Source: Pisolithus tinctorius (lineage: Eukaryota; Basidiomycota; Agaricomycetes; Boletales; Pisolithaceae). Taken from it: a stretch of DNA of 64,000 nucleotides. The position numbers and the translations under genes are program-made. The DNA is taken from positions 124,001 to 188,000 of the forward strand of contig JANFAH010000065.1 in the NCBI GenBank assembly GCA_024663395.1, given 5' to 3'. The notes below the pieces were generated by a model. It was not told where the DNA came from, searched no databases, and saw only the letters and a program-made list of their open reading frames with translations. Shown here in pieces: positions 44,559 through 55,031 of the stretch (positions are counted from its first letter, which is position 1; each line of letters begins with the position of its first letter).

Positions 44559-46127
44559 TCGATGTTTTGAATGGTGGGGATTGGGGTTGTTGGCAAAATC
44601 AGGGTCTGGGGGATTGGGAGCATGTGTTGCGGCTCCATAATGCCTGAGGCTCTGCTTGCTGCTGGTAGTAGCATCATGATCATCTGGACTGTGGGGGTGA
44701 AGCTGGGTTCATCTCAAAGAAGGCTTTGACCCTGTGGTGAGGGGAGCGGGGTAGGGTGGGTGTGGTGTCAAAGGGGTGATGAGGTCGTGTGTAGGATGAA
44801 AATGTCGATGGGGCATAGCCACGCCATTGGGAGGGAAGGGAGAAGGTTGTGGTGTTGTTGGTGGATGGTAGGAAAAAGGGGGGGGTTGGGAGGTGGTGCG
44901 ATGTTGGGAGGGTGATAAGGTAGTTAGCTTTGTGTGCTGCATGTGACTGTTGAGATGACTGACCTTCAAGCTAGTCGCTTCTGGGCCACATCATTTACTT
45001 CGAATGCTATGCTGTTCATCAGCATGTCATTGATGATGGAAATGTCGAATACATGGCTGTTGTTTGCTTTTAGTTCGTCGTGCCATTGACAGTGTACCTG
45101 GGAAGTGTAGCTTAGGACTATAGCATTGCTGTTTGTGGTGGAACACTGGGGGTGGCTTTTGAGATTCCAGAAAAACATGGTGAGGGCATTAATGTGCTTT
45201 TCAGGCCAAGGGACCATCTTTATGTGGTGCAGGAAGGACACCCTAGCTTGTAGGAATTCGCTGAAGTTTAGGTTGTGGTCTGTGCTGTAGGAATAGGTAA
45301 AATAAGGTACCTAGAATTAGTAAATGTCAGTGATGGGCAAGATTTGTGCTCGACCCAAAAGGGAGGTCCTGTTTTGGAGAAATGGAGTGTAGTAAAAGGG
45401 TGAAAAATGTGAACTGTAAAAGAATACTTAGCTGTGCCTGTCTAATACTCTTGCCAGTCCTCCTGGCACTTTGGGTACTCCCCAAAGTAATAAATCTAAC
45501 TTCAACAACTCGCCGAATTGCGAGACAAAATCACCCTACCACTGAGGGCCTGTGACATGAACTTGTTTTTTTTTTGGTAAACTGAACTCGTGTGAACACA
45601 GCGCATGTGCTTAGTCAGCAACACGGCTGCTCACCACCAAGTCCAGTGGTACAATGCAAAAACAAAAGAAAACTCTCCACCCCTGAACTCTTGACCCAGA
45701 CCACTTCTCCTAGGGAACTTGAACTCATTCCCTACAGCATGAGCATTTTGTGATGCCTTGACCGAGGCTACTGGCCTGAGGGTGAGTAGGTCATTGGTGC
45801 TAGAGATTCTGAAGGCATCATCAGCATTCGATCTTGCATGTTTTGCCACATTGTTACAACCTTCCAGGGAGAAATACCAGAGTTTGACATAGTTGCAGGA
45901 TGTGAGCTTGTTGGTGGCATATTGGGAGGGCCTGTTAACTAGGATGCTAGGGGGTGGTCTCCCAATGGTGAAGTCGGCCATTTGGGGTTTCTTGTGTTCT
46001 GTGTCATGGTGTTTGTTGTTCTGGCCCTCTTTGTCTGGTCTGGGCACTGGGTCTGGGTCTTGCCTGTGCTGGTTTTCTCTTTGTTGTGCTTCTTCCTCCT
46101 CAGCTCAGCATCAGGCATTCCATTCAT
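44285..46127 (-). pseudogene. DIRS ORF1 (gag-like), with Cys/His region, interrupted
   Basis: Starts MNGMPDAELRRKKHNKEK. It continues SILVNRPSQYATNKLTSCN, VKLWYFSLEGCNNVAKHAR, the helical block MVPWPEKHINALTMFFWNL and HCQWHDELKANNSHVFDIS (45,240-44,970), then a Pro-rich spacer. Near 44,500-44,285 comes a Cys/His cluster (CLRCHPDQIHECNNPSLW, LCSDWQKPNGC, KHECSGCGSCKHGAQQC), a zinc-finger-like tail seen in fungal DIRS ORF1. Stops after HWTWW and a non-coding stretch at 45,260-45,620 break it. It would coat the RNA in the intact element. Confidence 0.6.
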
Positions 46128-46448
46128 CGACTCTGCATTGATGGTTGTTGTCCCATGCTGTGCATAGTCGAGCTATGGCTTGTTCCAAGTTGATGTCGAG
46201 AGTAGCCATCATTGTTTCATGTATTTTGTGAAAAGCAGCCAACTTGAAATTTGGGCACTCCTCTAGGTTGGGGTCTGCCATGATTGGTTGTGCCTGTGAG
46301 AAAGGAAAGTGGTGAGAAAAGAGTGACTATGAGTTGGACGAAACAAGTGTGGTTGGTGGAGCTGTGACAATGAGGGGCAGCTATCGAGGTGGTGGCATGG
46401 AAGAAAGAGAAGACATGCCGCTTACCTAATGCTGGTCCAAAGACTAAC

Positions 46449-46484
46449 CTCTGTGACTCGCTCGTGCCTTGCTGAATCACAGAG
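46449..46484. other. Stem-loop at the 5' end of the DIRS-like element
   Basis: CTCTGTGA (46,449-46,456) and TCACAGAG (46,477-46,484) form a perfect 8-bp stem around a 20-base loop, between the inverted AGTCTTTGGAC copy and the junction with TE-B. It could be part of the recombination site. The function is inferred from position only. Confidence 0.5.
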
Positions 46485-47179
46485 TCACACACAAGACTGG
46501 TATGAAGACATTGCAGGGAGCAGGGAGGAAGGATCCATATGCTTCTTGGACTGGAGAGACTGAAACAACCACATAAGACCTTTCCAAGCAAATGACAGAC
46601 CTGAGGCAACCAAAGAATGCCCTCCTAGAGGTCATACTGACAAAAAGAATGCACTGTCCAAGCTGGATGGGCTGGGAGGGGGCAGATGAGGATGGGATGT
46701 ACCAGGACACTTCAGGACAGAAGCTGGTAGGAACTCCTGGTAGATATACATAGCCATGGTCCCTAGCAGAGGGGAAAAGCAAAATGATTGATGTGGAGGT
46801 GGCCATATCAGAAGAATTAGTAAAATGAGCATCTTTTGGAGGGAGTGCTGTAGAAATGTGTGGAGTGTGCAAATCCTTTCCAATTTTGGAAGGTAGGATT
46901 GTGTGGCTGAGCACTACAAGCGAGTGTGGGAATGGTTTCGGTATCTGCAGAAATGGTGGAGATATGTTGAAAACTGGAATGCCGTACACAGGCACTTAAG
47001 AATTTTAACCAGTGCTTAACTTGCTCCCTTTCTTTTTTCTTTGGCATTGATGACTTGTTCTTGTGTGAGGGATGACTGCCAACATTTCTGGCTGTCCTTC
47101 TTTGCATGAGGGCTATGGTCTTCATCTCCATTCATCAGCTGCATCCATGTCCACCTCACCAAACACCTTTGGTGTGACA

Positions 47180-47516
47180 TTGTTGACACTGTCTGGACAC
47201 TTGGAGGACAAGTCTGCAGGTCTACATCATTATGTGTGCCACTGATCCTCCACACCATTGAAGATTGCTCATGCATCCTGCTGAGACCAAACTTACCACA
47301 ACTGGCCAAACCATGGATATGTTATCTACCATCCTACATAGATAAAAATTTGCTGCATGCTTTTTCTGAATGTGTCCAGGAGTGCCCAGAGGGCTTTGAT
47401 ATGCACCTTGGACAGTTTTTGAATTGCCCAAGAATGCTTGTCAAGCACTACACAGCCAAATGTAACTAACAGTTACCAAATAAGAGCTAGTTCAGGAACC
47501 TTGGGTAAATTGCAAT
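47180..47516. other. Spacer between TE-B copy ii and the pogo element
   Basis: An open plus-strand frame of about 77 codons (LRPNLPQLAKPWICYLPSY and on to 47,469) is present, but I recognise no domain. CpG is absent. It may continue the locus interrupted by TE-B copy ii. Confidence 0.35.
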
Positions 47517-47700
47517 TACAGTTGACTCCCTCCTAACCCATACCCTGTATAACCCATAACCCATAGGGATAGTGAGATAATGCCTAATACCAAATAAGGA
47601 AATGTTATTATATAATTATCTATTTTTGCCAACTGTGACAACCCACCATGGCAACATAAACCTGAAACTTTGACTTCTCCATCTAATCCCCATCACTATG

Positions 47701-49119
47701 AACCCTATCAACATTACAAAAAAGGGCCTACAGACACTTCAAGATCAGACTTATGACTGGAGGGTCAGACTTGAGGCCCAGCTGAAGGAAAATAGGTCAA
47801 TATCTGAGGTTGATGAAGAATGGTTAGATCACACTGGGAATTTGGTGGTGTCAAGTTTGGGCCTACTCTGACCAACTCTGATGCTAGTCAAGGTCTGGGA
47901 GAGGTACAGAAGCAAGTCCAACACAGAAGAACAGAACTCTGACTGGTGGAGGATTGGCAGGGACAACGTCTGCTGAAACAGAGGCAGAGCAGAATGAGGG
48001 CATCAGGTTTAGCTCATGTGCTACCCCCTTGCACAATCTCAGGCCTCATACTTCAGAGGTAGAGACCAGATGGATAGTTGGAGGTAACTCTAACAGACAG
48101 AAGATGGAGAGAGAAGGAGTAGGAACCAAGTTGATATTTGTACTGAAGGACAGTGGAGTATGGTACATGCTTTGATACTGCTATGGAGGTACAGTAATTG
48201 GAATTGGAACTGACATATGGAGACTCATAAATTTTCAAGTAAAACTTCCTAGACAATGAATGAAGGGAAGATGGAGAACATATGATGGGTAACACAGAAC
48301 AACCTAAAAAGGAAACAGTCCAGGTGCCAGGCCATGTGGTGTGCACACTGTGGAGTACCTGACTGTGTGCTGTCAAGGAGAAGTCCAAAGGGGGGTCACA
48401 TGACCCCTCAGAGAATGGTCCACTTGGTCCAATGGTAGACAAATACAAGTCCAACAGCAGTCAGAGTGGAGAAGGTTCATAAATGACAGAGGGCAGGCAG
48501 AGTTGGTGTGGAGCAAGAGAATGACTGGTGGAGGAGGGTGCAGAGTTAGTGAGGACTTAGGATAAATGCACAGTTGTGACATGTGGTTGAGAAATTGGAC
48601 AATGCTTCAGATTATGAAGCTGTTCTTGAGAAGTTGGATCAGCAAGAGATGTCTATTGTACAGAAGCTAACTGAGCTTGCTGGTGGGCAAACTGTTGCTT
48701 CAAAAAAGTGGAAACATGTGGCTCTCAAATTTTCAGTGTCCAGGAAGTGAGGTGAACTAAGTTTGTTACAGGTCCCAGTGCTACAAAAACATCTGCTGAT
48801 CATGGGGGGTCATGCATGCAGCAGAAGGAACCCCAGAAGAAATCAAATGCCACACTTGAACAATGAATAGAAATCCTCAATTGGTATCATGCCAATGGCA
48901 AACATCAATCACAGATGGCAAAACATTTTGACAAAATATATCCCTTTCTTCACCTCAAACAGCCAAAAATATCTGAGTGGCTGAAGCACAAAGACTTGTG
49001 GGGAGCAGAGTACCAGGGAAATGCTGGTGTAGCTCATTTGCTGAAGAGAGTTCATCAGACACAACATCCTGAGGTTACAGAAATGTTAGACCTTTGTGTT
49101 ACACTGCACTCACATTGAT
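47701..49119 (+). pseudogene. Pogo transposase N-terminal region, split by a solo LTR
   Basis: Before the LTR the frame reads NPINITKKGLQTLQDQTYD, ISEVDEEWLDHTGNLV. After it: VEKLDNASDYEAVLEKLDQ, QKLTELAGGQTVASKKWK. Then comes the CENP-B/pogo helix-turn-helix region ILNWYHANGKHQSQMAKHFD, LKQPKISEWLKHKDLWG and RVHQTQHPEVTEMLDLCV. This region binds the element ends; the DDE catalytic domain is missing. Removing the LTR and one 5-bp duplicate restores the frame exactly (NLVVEKLD). Stops occur elsewhere, including before the HTH. Pogo assignment is by the HTH type and the end sequence. Confidence 0.75.
47849..48581 (-). repeat. Solo LTR of family A inside the pogo transposase
   Basis: 733 bp, TGTCAAGTTTGGG to GTTGTGACA, flanked by GGTGG (47,844-47,848) and TGTGG (48,582-48,586), a 4 of 5 match. 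It is CpG-free. Confidence 0.9.
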
Positions 49120-49147
49120 TCCTTTTACAGACTTTGTACTATACCAC

Positions 49148-50958
49148 TGTCATGCACTGAAGGTGATTGGTGATGTGGACATGGATACTGCTGATGAATG
49201 GAGATGAATACTATAGCCCTCATGTGAAGAACAACAGCCAGGGATGTTGGCAGTCATCCATGGCACAAGAACAAGTTGTCAGTGCCAAATAAAAAAGGAA
49301 GGATGCAAGTTAAGTGCCAATAAAAATTCTTAAGCACCCATGTACAGTATTCCAGTTTTCAACATATCTCCACCATTTCCACAGATACCAACACCATTCC
49401 CACACTCACTTATAGTGCTCAGCTATGCCATCCTACCTTCCAAAATTGGAAAGGATCTGCACACTCCACAGGTGTCTACAGCACTCCCTCCAAAAGACAC
49501 TCATTTTGCTAATTCTTCTGATATGGCCACCTCCACATCAATCATTTCACTTGTCCCCTTTGCTAGGGGCCATGGCTACATCTATCTAACAGGAATTCCT
49601 ACTAGCTTCTGTCCTGAATCATCCTGGTACATCCCATCCTTGTCTGCCCCCTCTCAGCCCATCCAGCTTGGACAGCACATTCTTTTTGTCAGTATGACCT
49701 CTAGGCAGACATTCTTTGGTTGCCTCAGGTCTGTCATTTGCTTAGAAAGGTCTTATGTGGTTGTTTCAGTCTCTCCAGTCCAAGAAGCATATGGATCCTT
49801 CCTCCCTGCTCCCTGCAATGTCTTCATACCAATCTCATCCATCACTCTTCCAAAATTGTGACAGCTACAGTATAATCTACTGTTCCCCACTCTCCCTGAT
49901 TGCATCCATGATGAGTATGATGCACATCTTGCCTTCTTATTGCAAGATACAGCAGAGGATGCTCCCCCTTCATCCTCTCTTCTAACAGAGCCTCATTCAT
50001 GAAGTTTTTATTTGCTTCACTGAGAGGACAGTTGGGGGGGGGGGGAAGTTGTGATCCCCTATGCTCCTGTCACCCCACAGACCCCCAAAGCCTGACCCCT
50101 GTTGACATCTGACTCACCCTGTCCACTTTTGGATGTACTGTATCAGCATCAGATCAGCACTGCCTCTCTGTCATCCCACCTTGGCCTAGAAGCAATCTCT
50201 TTGAGATGTGACATGCACAGCCTCCCCCTAATGTGATTCCAGTGCACTTTCCCAGTTCCTGACATTACTTGACTCATACTTTGACATTCTGACTGTCCTT
50301 GACTCACCTATTGCCAATACTTACCAATCCTTTGACTTTGCTTACTGATTCTTCACTTTTTGGCTTATTTATCCTTACCAATGCTCACCAATGCTTTCTA
50401 GGACAATTACTCACCACTTACATTCCTTACTTATCGCTTACCAATCACTTACCAAGTGTTTGCACCTTGTTTTCCATAGACAATGCTGTTTACTGTATAT
50501 AAATCACTGTACTTAGATAGCTGAAAAAAGAAGATGTCAGAGAGCCCCTCTTTCTTGCAATTCATCATCTCTCAGTAATTCTTTCAGCAGCTTTGATAGT
50601 TGAGACTTTATTAAGGGTCTCACTATTGTTTACTTTGCTTATCATCATCTATCATCAATATACTTTGCTCCAAGTCCTCCCTGAGCTCAGTGCAGCTCAG
50701 AACATTGAATTAAGTTGTCATCTATCCCTCTGCAGGCTGACAGCAGTCTACCCCATTGCAATCTCTAGCATTCCTGCTCCTTCATCAGGAGCACCCCCAA
50801 CCCTCAGCACTCATCTTTGAGAGTTGTAGCTTGCAAAAACCCTCCCAAAGAAAAGGTTCTACCATCTAGGTACTGTGTAGGCACACCACCACTCACTTTC
50901 ATTGTCTGTTGTGTTGGTTTTGGTTGGTTTTCACCACTGAACCACACTTTGACTCACA
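49148..50958 (+). mobile_element. TE-B copy iii, complete unit with 4-bp duplication CCAC
   Basis: 1,811 bp from TGTCATGCACTG to TTTGACTCACA, flanked by CCAC at 49,144-49,147 and 50,959-50,962. Order within the unit: a leader, the conserved frame (49,340-49,861), a second in-frame block, a G-run (about 50,034-50,045, then GAAG), and the 3' half with a TATATAAAT box near 50,496-50,505. It has no internal retroelement genes, so it behaves as a solo LTR or a non-autonomous element. Confidence 0.82.
49340..49861 (+). CDS. Conserved TE-B reading frame of unknown function
   Basis: 173 residues from MYSIPVFNISPPFPQIPT through SKIGKDLHTPQVSTALPP, SDMATSTSIISLVPFARG, YIYLTGIPTSFCPESSWYI and LRSVICLERSYVVVSVSPV to PCNVFIPISSITLPKL. 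The same frame appears in copies ii (minus, 46,995), iv (minus, 56,960), v (minus, 61,356) and vi (plus, 63,630). In copy v, a diverged subtype, several differences are in-frame replacements (SPVQEA versus SSLDEA). The longer copies continue LQQLQYNLLFSTLPDCIHD and end PPSSSLPTEPHS, so here the TGA after PKL is probably a lesion. The protein is rich in Pro, Ser and hydrophobic residues. I recognise no family. Confidence 0.5.
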   Translation: MYSIPVFNISPPFPQIPTPFPHSLIVLSYAILPSKIGKDLHTPQVSTALPPKDTHFANSSDMATSTSIISLVPFARGHGYIYLTGIPTSFCPESSWYIPSLSAPSQPIQLGQHILFVSMTSRQTFFGCLRSVICLERSYVVVSVSPVQEAYGSFLPAPCNVFIPISSITLPKL

Positions 50959-50985
50959 CCACTTGCTACAGTCAGTCTGTCATAC

Positions 50986-51666
50986 ATGTTGTCTGCTAAA
51001 TGCACCTCTATAGATGAGGAGTTGGATATGCATGTTGTATCACCCCTTGGAAGAGTACAATTAGAAGACTACAACACAAGCATCATCACCTGCATCAACT
51101 CCAGTGCAGAAGTCAATCTCATATCAAAACAAATGGTTGACAAACTCAAAATTATCACCTACTGCATCAACAAATCATTCCCAACAACATCCTTTATGCA
51201 GAAGGACAGATAGATGCTCAAGTGCAAGTGCACTCTCCATGCAATTGTTAAAGGATGCTGGCTTGAGATCAAGGCCTTTGTTTGACCACTGCAAGGAAAG
51301 GAAGATATTCTTCTTGGGATGCCATTCCTTAAAGAATATTGACCACGAGTCAATTGGGTAACTGGGAAAATTGACTGCTAGGATGATGATGATGAAGCTC
51401 AAGTTTGGAAAATACCTTGTCAACTGAACTGGAAGTGGCATTGGCAGATAAAAAGGAAGAGGTATGCCTTCTGGAGTGATACTCACATTTTGCAAAGGTT
51501 TTTGCAGAAGATGACATGACCACAAGATTTGACTCAAGGATGGGTTTAAACCAAAGAAGTCTTCAGTGTACCCCATGTCACCTGAAGAACTCAAGGTCTT
51601 GGACAAATTCCTTGATGAGAACCCCAAGTGTGGAAAAATCTGACCCTCAACTTCACCCCAGGTTGC
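50986..51666 (+). pseudogene. Gypsy pol 1: aspartic protease and start of reverse transcriptase
   Basis: CTSIDEELDMHVVSPLGRV and then CINSSAEVNLISKQMVDKL match the protease region of gypsy Pol. The catalytic triad, normally D-S/T-G, reads N-S-S here, so it is inactive. The flap-side motif DILLGMPFLKEY follows. The connection to RT reads TRFDSRMGFKPKKSSVYPM and SPEELKVLDKFLDENPKCG, then breaks off after STSPQVA at 51,666. Stop codons and frame changes are present. The frame resumes as TLVFFITKKDGK at about 57,270, beyond TE-C. Confidence 0.82.
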
Positions 51667-52289
51667 TGAAGGAAAATTATTTTGAGGGAGGTTGGGGAGG
51701 ACAGTGGAATCTGAGGGGAGTGAGTTAGTCCAAAGGGGCTTCTATAGCCTGGGCAAAGGATGGAGGTGACATCTCAGGGTAACTTGTCTATTCTTAAAAA
51801 AAACTAACTACACCAACCACTAAGTAGTGCTGACTAAGCAACCAAAAAGCGAAATTCTAAGTACCACTAGCAGAAAAACTCCTAGAATGAAAACTAATTA
51901 AACAAACAAAATAAAACAATTCCCCTAGTAGGGAAATTACATTCCCTACATCCCAGGGGTACTTGAGATATTGACTGTCCCCAGTCAACTCAAAGGCAGC
52001 TTGACTATAAAAGAATCCAAAGCCACAAGGGAGGGGGGTAAGACAATGACTCATGGATGAAAAATGGCTGCTCAGAATGGTGCAAAACAGGACATGATGG
52101 TAGAAGGGAATGTGATGAGCACAGTGCAAAATGAACAGAGAGAATCCACAATTCCAATCATCTGCCCAAGGGTACCCTCATTCACCAAAAACCAAATGTA
52201 GCCACAAGTTCTGCAGTGACAATGACAGAAAAGTTACCATTCTGAAGCTCTCAATTAGTAGCATCAGGCTTCCAAAAAGCAAGAGTTCC

Positions 52290-53400
52290 AGTTGAGAAAC
52301 AGGCAAGATACTTGCAGAGTTGTCCTAAAGTGTCTGCAATGACAAAACAGGGTGTATCTCCACAACAGCAGAAGCAAGCATGATGTATGATATACCATCA
52401 GAAAGCCCTTGATGAGTAGTACAAAGGGCCCCAAAATCGAAAGGTCCAGCAGTGAAATGGGAAAGTTACCATGCATACAACATTGTTGACTGAAAAGGGA
52501 ACACCACAGACCAACAACAGATGCTGTGGATGCAGTGAAACTGCCAGTGATGATGGAGGGGAACATAGAAAACATGCCAAAAAAGAGATGGAGGGGATCT
52601 GTCTATGCAGGCCCAAGATATTTGCAAACTTGTCCAAAAGTGCCTCTAACCACAAAAACAAGTGTATCTCAACAATGTCTATGCAGAATTTGACAAAAGA
52701 GGTGTCCACAGAAAGGACTACATGAGGGGAATGGACTGCCAGGAAAGTGAGAGGAGCAGCACTCAGATGTGCAAGATACCATGAGAGGACCTCAAATGTG
52801 GGGGGAAGGGGTCAACTCACTCAACAATGGCTAGGACAATCAACACCAAACTCTGGGAGATGGTAAAGGACTCATAGACGAACAGGGAGAATGAGGAAAT
52901 ATGCTGATTGGATCAGCCAATCCTGAGTTATACACAAAACTGTCTCAAAGCCCTCTGGATATGAAAATGCTGACACCTCAATAATGGTCACACAGAATTT
53001 TACAAAGTAGGTGTCCCCGGAAAGGGTTCAGCAAGAGGGATGAACGACCTGAAAAGCGAGAGGAATGGCACAGAACTGCTCAAGCTACTGCAGCAAGACC
53101 TTGAGTTGAACCTTCTTGCAAAAACAAAAACTCCAACACCACTGCATGCACCAAAACATTCTTGGGATCCCTAGAAAGGTCTTGTCAAGTAGTACAAGTC
53201 TGCCAAATAGCAAGAGACATGGCACAAAACTGCACAAGACACAGCCAGAAGACCTTGTGTGCACAAAATGTGGAATAACTCCAGAACCACTGAGTGTGCT
53301 GGAATGTTCTTGGGGTCTCTGGAAAGCGCCCATCAAGTAGTACAAGACTGCAGAACAGTGAGAGGAATGGCAGAGAAATGAGCAAGGTATGGCCCTGACA
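52290..53400. repeat. Degenerate tandem array, about 155-bp period, inside TE-C
   Basis: About seven units share strings such as GCAAGATACTTGCAGAGTTGTCC, GTGTATCTC.ACAA, GGAAAGG and GTCAAGTAGTACAA, spaced about 155 or 310 bp. Similarity between neighbours is partial, so the array is old. Confidence 0.6.
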
Positions 53401-54152
53401 TGATGGATGTTGCCCAGCTTGGAATGGGGATGAGTGTGCATACAAACAGAAAGACCTAAGTAACAAAGAAAACCAACAAGGAAAAAAGACAAAAGACAAA
53501 TCCCTGTAGCATACAAAAGAGACCATTCTAATGTGATGTCATAATTCAATGAGGTCCACTGTTTCTCCTGGGTGGAACTGGTGGTGGATGAGACTATACA
53601 GTGGCCTGACCCATGACCAGCTGTGTGAGTGCATGCAATAGTGGTGGCAAATAGTTGCAAGGGTGCAAGTGCAAGGGAGCACAAGAGTTTGCAGCTGGCA
53701 TGGCAAATGGGTGTGCTGACAACAATTTCTTGAATTGGTGTGTTTGATGACTCCAGACAAGGGCAGGAGGGTGATGGATTGCTCACTGGCTTGCCCACTA
53801 CCATGAGAGCAGGCTCATTGTTTGGCACTGCACCCACTTTAGCTGGCAAGTATGATGGTGGGTGGACTGAGTCACAAGAAGGTGGGAGCAGGGGCAAATG
53901 TGGATGCTTGAGCAACTGAGTAGGCATATGAGCTGGAGACAAGGCCATTTGAGCCCTGTGCACACAAACTCTATCCTCCAGTTGTGTGTGTGGTGGATGG
54001 AGCCTCCCATACCAAGAAACACTTGGGCTGGCTCATCAGTGAGGCCCAGTTGTCCAGGCAATCTCACAGAGTCTGTCTGGCCACTTTGTGTGGGATTTCT
54101 TGTCCAGTAGGTAGTACAACACAGCCATTTATGAACCAACATTTTCCCAAAG

Positions 54153-54719
54153 CTAAATATGAGCTGTACAAATGGCAGCTTGCATGAATATGCCCTGAAA
54201 GTCCACAGAAAAAGCAAAATAAGTATAAATGATGGGGTGAATGACTGCCTGATGTGCTAAGTGGCTGCATGTACAAGTTGTCAGCCTTGCTGCCCTTCCA
54301 GAGGCTATTTCCAAGTGTGAGAGAACTTGTTTTGCTGAAGCTATAATGCTAGACACAGTAAGCCCTTGATCTGGAGAGTCATGATGCTTGAACAACTCAT
54401 GTCTGAACTCAGGCAGGAATCCATAGAAAAAGGTGACAGGTAGATGGGATGATGACTTTTTCTGCTTTTCAAGTGACAGTGAATAATGAGAAAAACTGTG
54501 AAAGTACTTGCCCAGAGAAGACACTGAGATGGCATCCAAGCCTGCAAGTGCATCTCTAAGCCCAAAAAATTGGTTCCTGCAGGACTCCTCTAGCTCTGGG
54601 TACAGTTGGACCACTTCCAAGGTAAAACACTTCCAATCTCCATTGCTACTCTCCACAAGGTGGGACCAGAGGTCTGCCAACTCAAAAGGCACATATTTGA
54701 GTACAAATTTGATGTGCAC
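54153..54719 (-). CDS. TE-C gag-like protein
   Basis: The frame reads IKFVLKYVPFELADLWSHL, GDWKCFTLEVVQLYPELEE, FSHYSLSLEKQKKSSSHLP and FFYGFLPEFRHELFKHHDS. This is a capsid-type helical domain like that of basidiomycete gypsy gag proteins, and it lies directly behind the LTR and primer site of TE-C on the same strand. No zinc knuckle is visible; after HLAHQAVIHPIIYTY the sequence becomes uncertain. Start and end are set by the open frame, and the real product may begin upstream. It would be the only protein of this element. Confidence 0.6.
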   Translation of the reverse strand: MHIKFVLKYVPFELADLWSHLVESSNGDWKCFTLEVVQLYPELEESCRNQFFGLRDALAGLDAISVSSLGKYFHSFSHYSLSLEKQKKSSSHLPVTFFYGFLPEFRHELFKHHDSPDQGLTVSSIIASAKQVLSHLEIASGRAARLTTCTCSHLAHQAVIHPIIYTYFAFSVDFQGIFMQAAICTAHI

Positions 54720-55031
54720 AAGCCCATCTGAGAGCCCAAATCCATCACAAAAGTTGATTATGTCATCAAAATAACCTCAAAGGTCCTCAGGGCACCCAGA
54801 GAAGCTCAGAGCTTCAGGAGACCCTTGACATGGAATTTTAAGGCTCAACTTGATGTCAGGGGTTAATACAAGTGTGAATACTTGATATGTGAATGTGCAA
54901 CTAATGTGACTGCAAAAACAAGACTGAGAGGCCAAACTTGCTAAACTGAGCCTGAAAATTGGGAAAATGAAGTGGGAAACTGCAAAAATGAATCTGAGGA
55001 TATTGGGATGGGTGCCAGGCTAAGACAGAGG

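Larger units (their letters stand above)
40946..46494 (-). mobile_element. DIRS-like tyrosine-recombinase retrotransposon
   Basis: Codes on the minus strand, in order, a gag-like ORF1, a reverse transcriptase-RNase H frame and a tyrosine-recombinase frame that overlaps it. That set defines DIRS-type elements, which integrate as DNA circles with a recombinase instead of a DDE integrase. AGTCTTTGGAC occurs at 40,946-40,956 and inverted at 46,435-46,445. A stem-loop lies at 46,449-46,484. Insertion into TE-B left no clear target duplication, as expected for recombinase insertion. CpG is partly retained, so it is younger than its surroundings. Confidence 0.85.
39825..47179 (-). mobile_element. 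TE-B copy ii, split by a DIRS-like element
   Basis: On the minus strand the unit starts TGTCACACCAAAGGTG (47,179) and ends at 39,825 with CTTTGACTCACA. It is interrupted between 46,494 and 40,946 by 5.5 kb of DIRS-like DNA. The conserved TE-B frame runs from about 46,995 (MPVYGIPVFNISPPF) to FLPAPCNVFIPV at the junction, and resumes at about 40,945 as ILPKLQQLQYNLLFS down to PPSSSLPTEPHS. A G-rich run (40,737-40,752, read on minus) and the TATATAAAT box (near 40,292-40,300, minus) follow as in other copies. Confidence 0.82.
47519..49122 (+). mobile_element. Pogo/Fot1-type DNA transposon, 3' end lost
   Basis: The left end CAGTTGACTCCCTCCTAAC follows a TA (47,517-47,518), as in pogo-type elements, which have CAGTnGACTCCC ends in many mushrooms. 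The transposase N-terminus lies inside. The right end was not found; the element runs into TE-B copy iii. Confidence 0.75.

Noticed and set aside
45562..45575. Poly-T run as the tail of an inserted SINE or LINE
   Set aside because: The run is at the wrong end for a poly-A tail on either strand, and no flanking duplication was found. It is probably simple expansion in the DIRS ORF1 gap.
50034..50958. First reading of the 3' half of TE-B as an ordinary 0.9-kb LTR with its polypurine tract
   Set aside because: The 4-bp duplicates flank the whole 1.8-kb unit (49,148-50,958), and copy v excises as the whole unit, so the G-run is internal to the repeat.
53085..53963. Minus-strand 292-codon frame
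   Set aside because: It overlaps the tandem array and has low-complexity composition without a domain. It looks like chance openness in CpG-free DNA.
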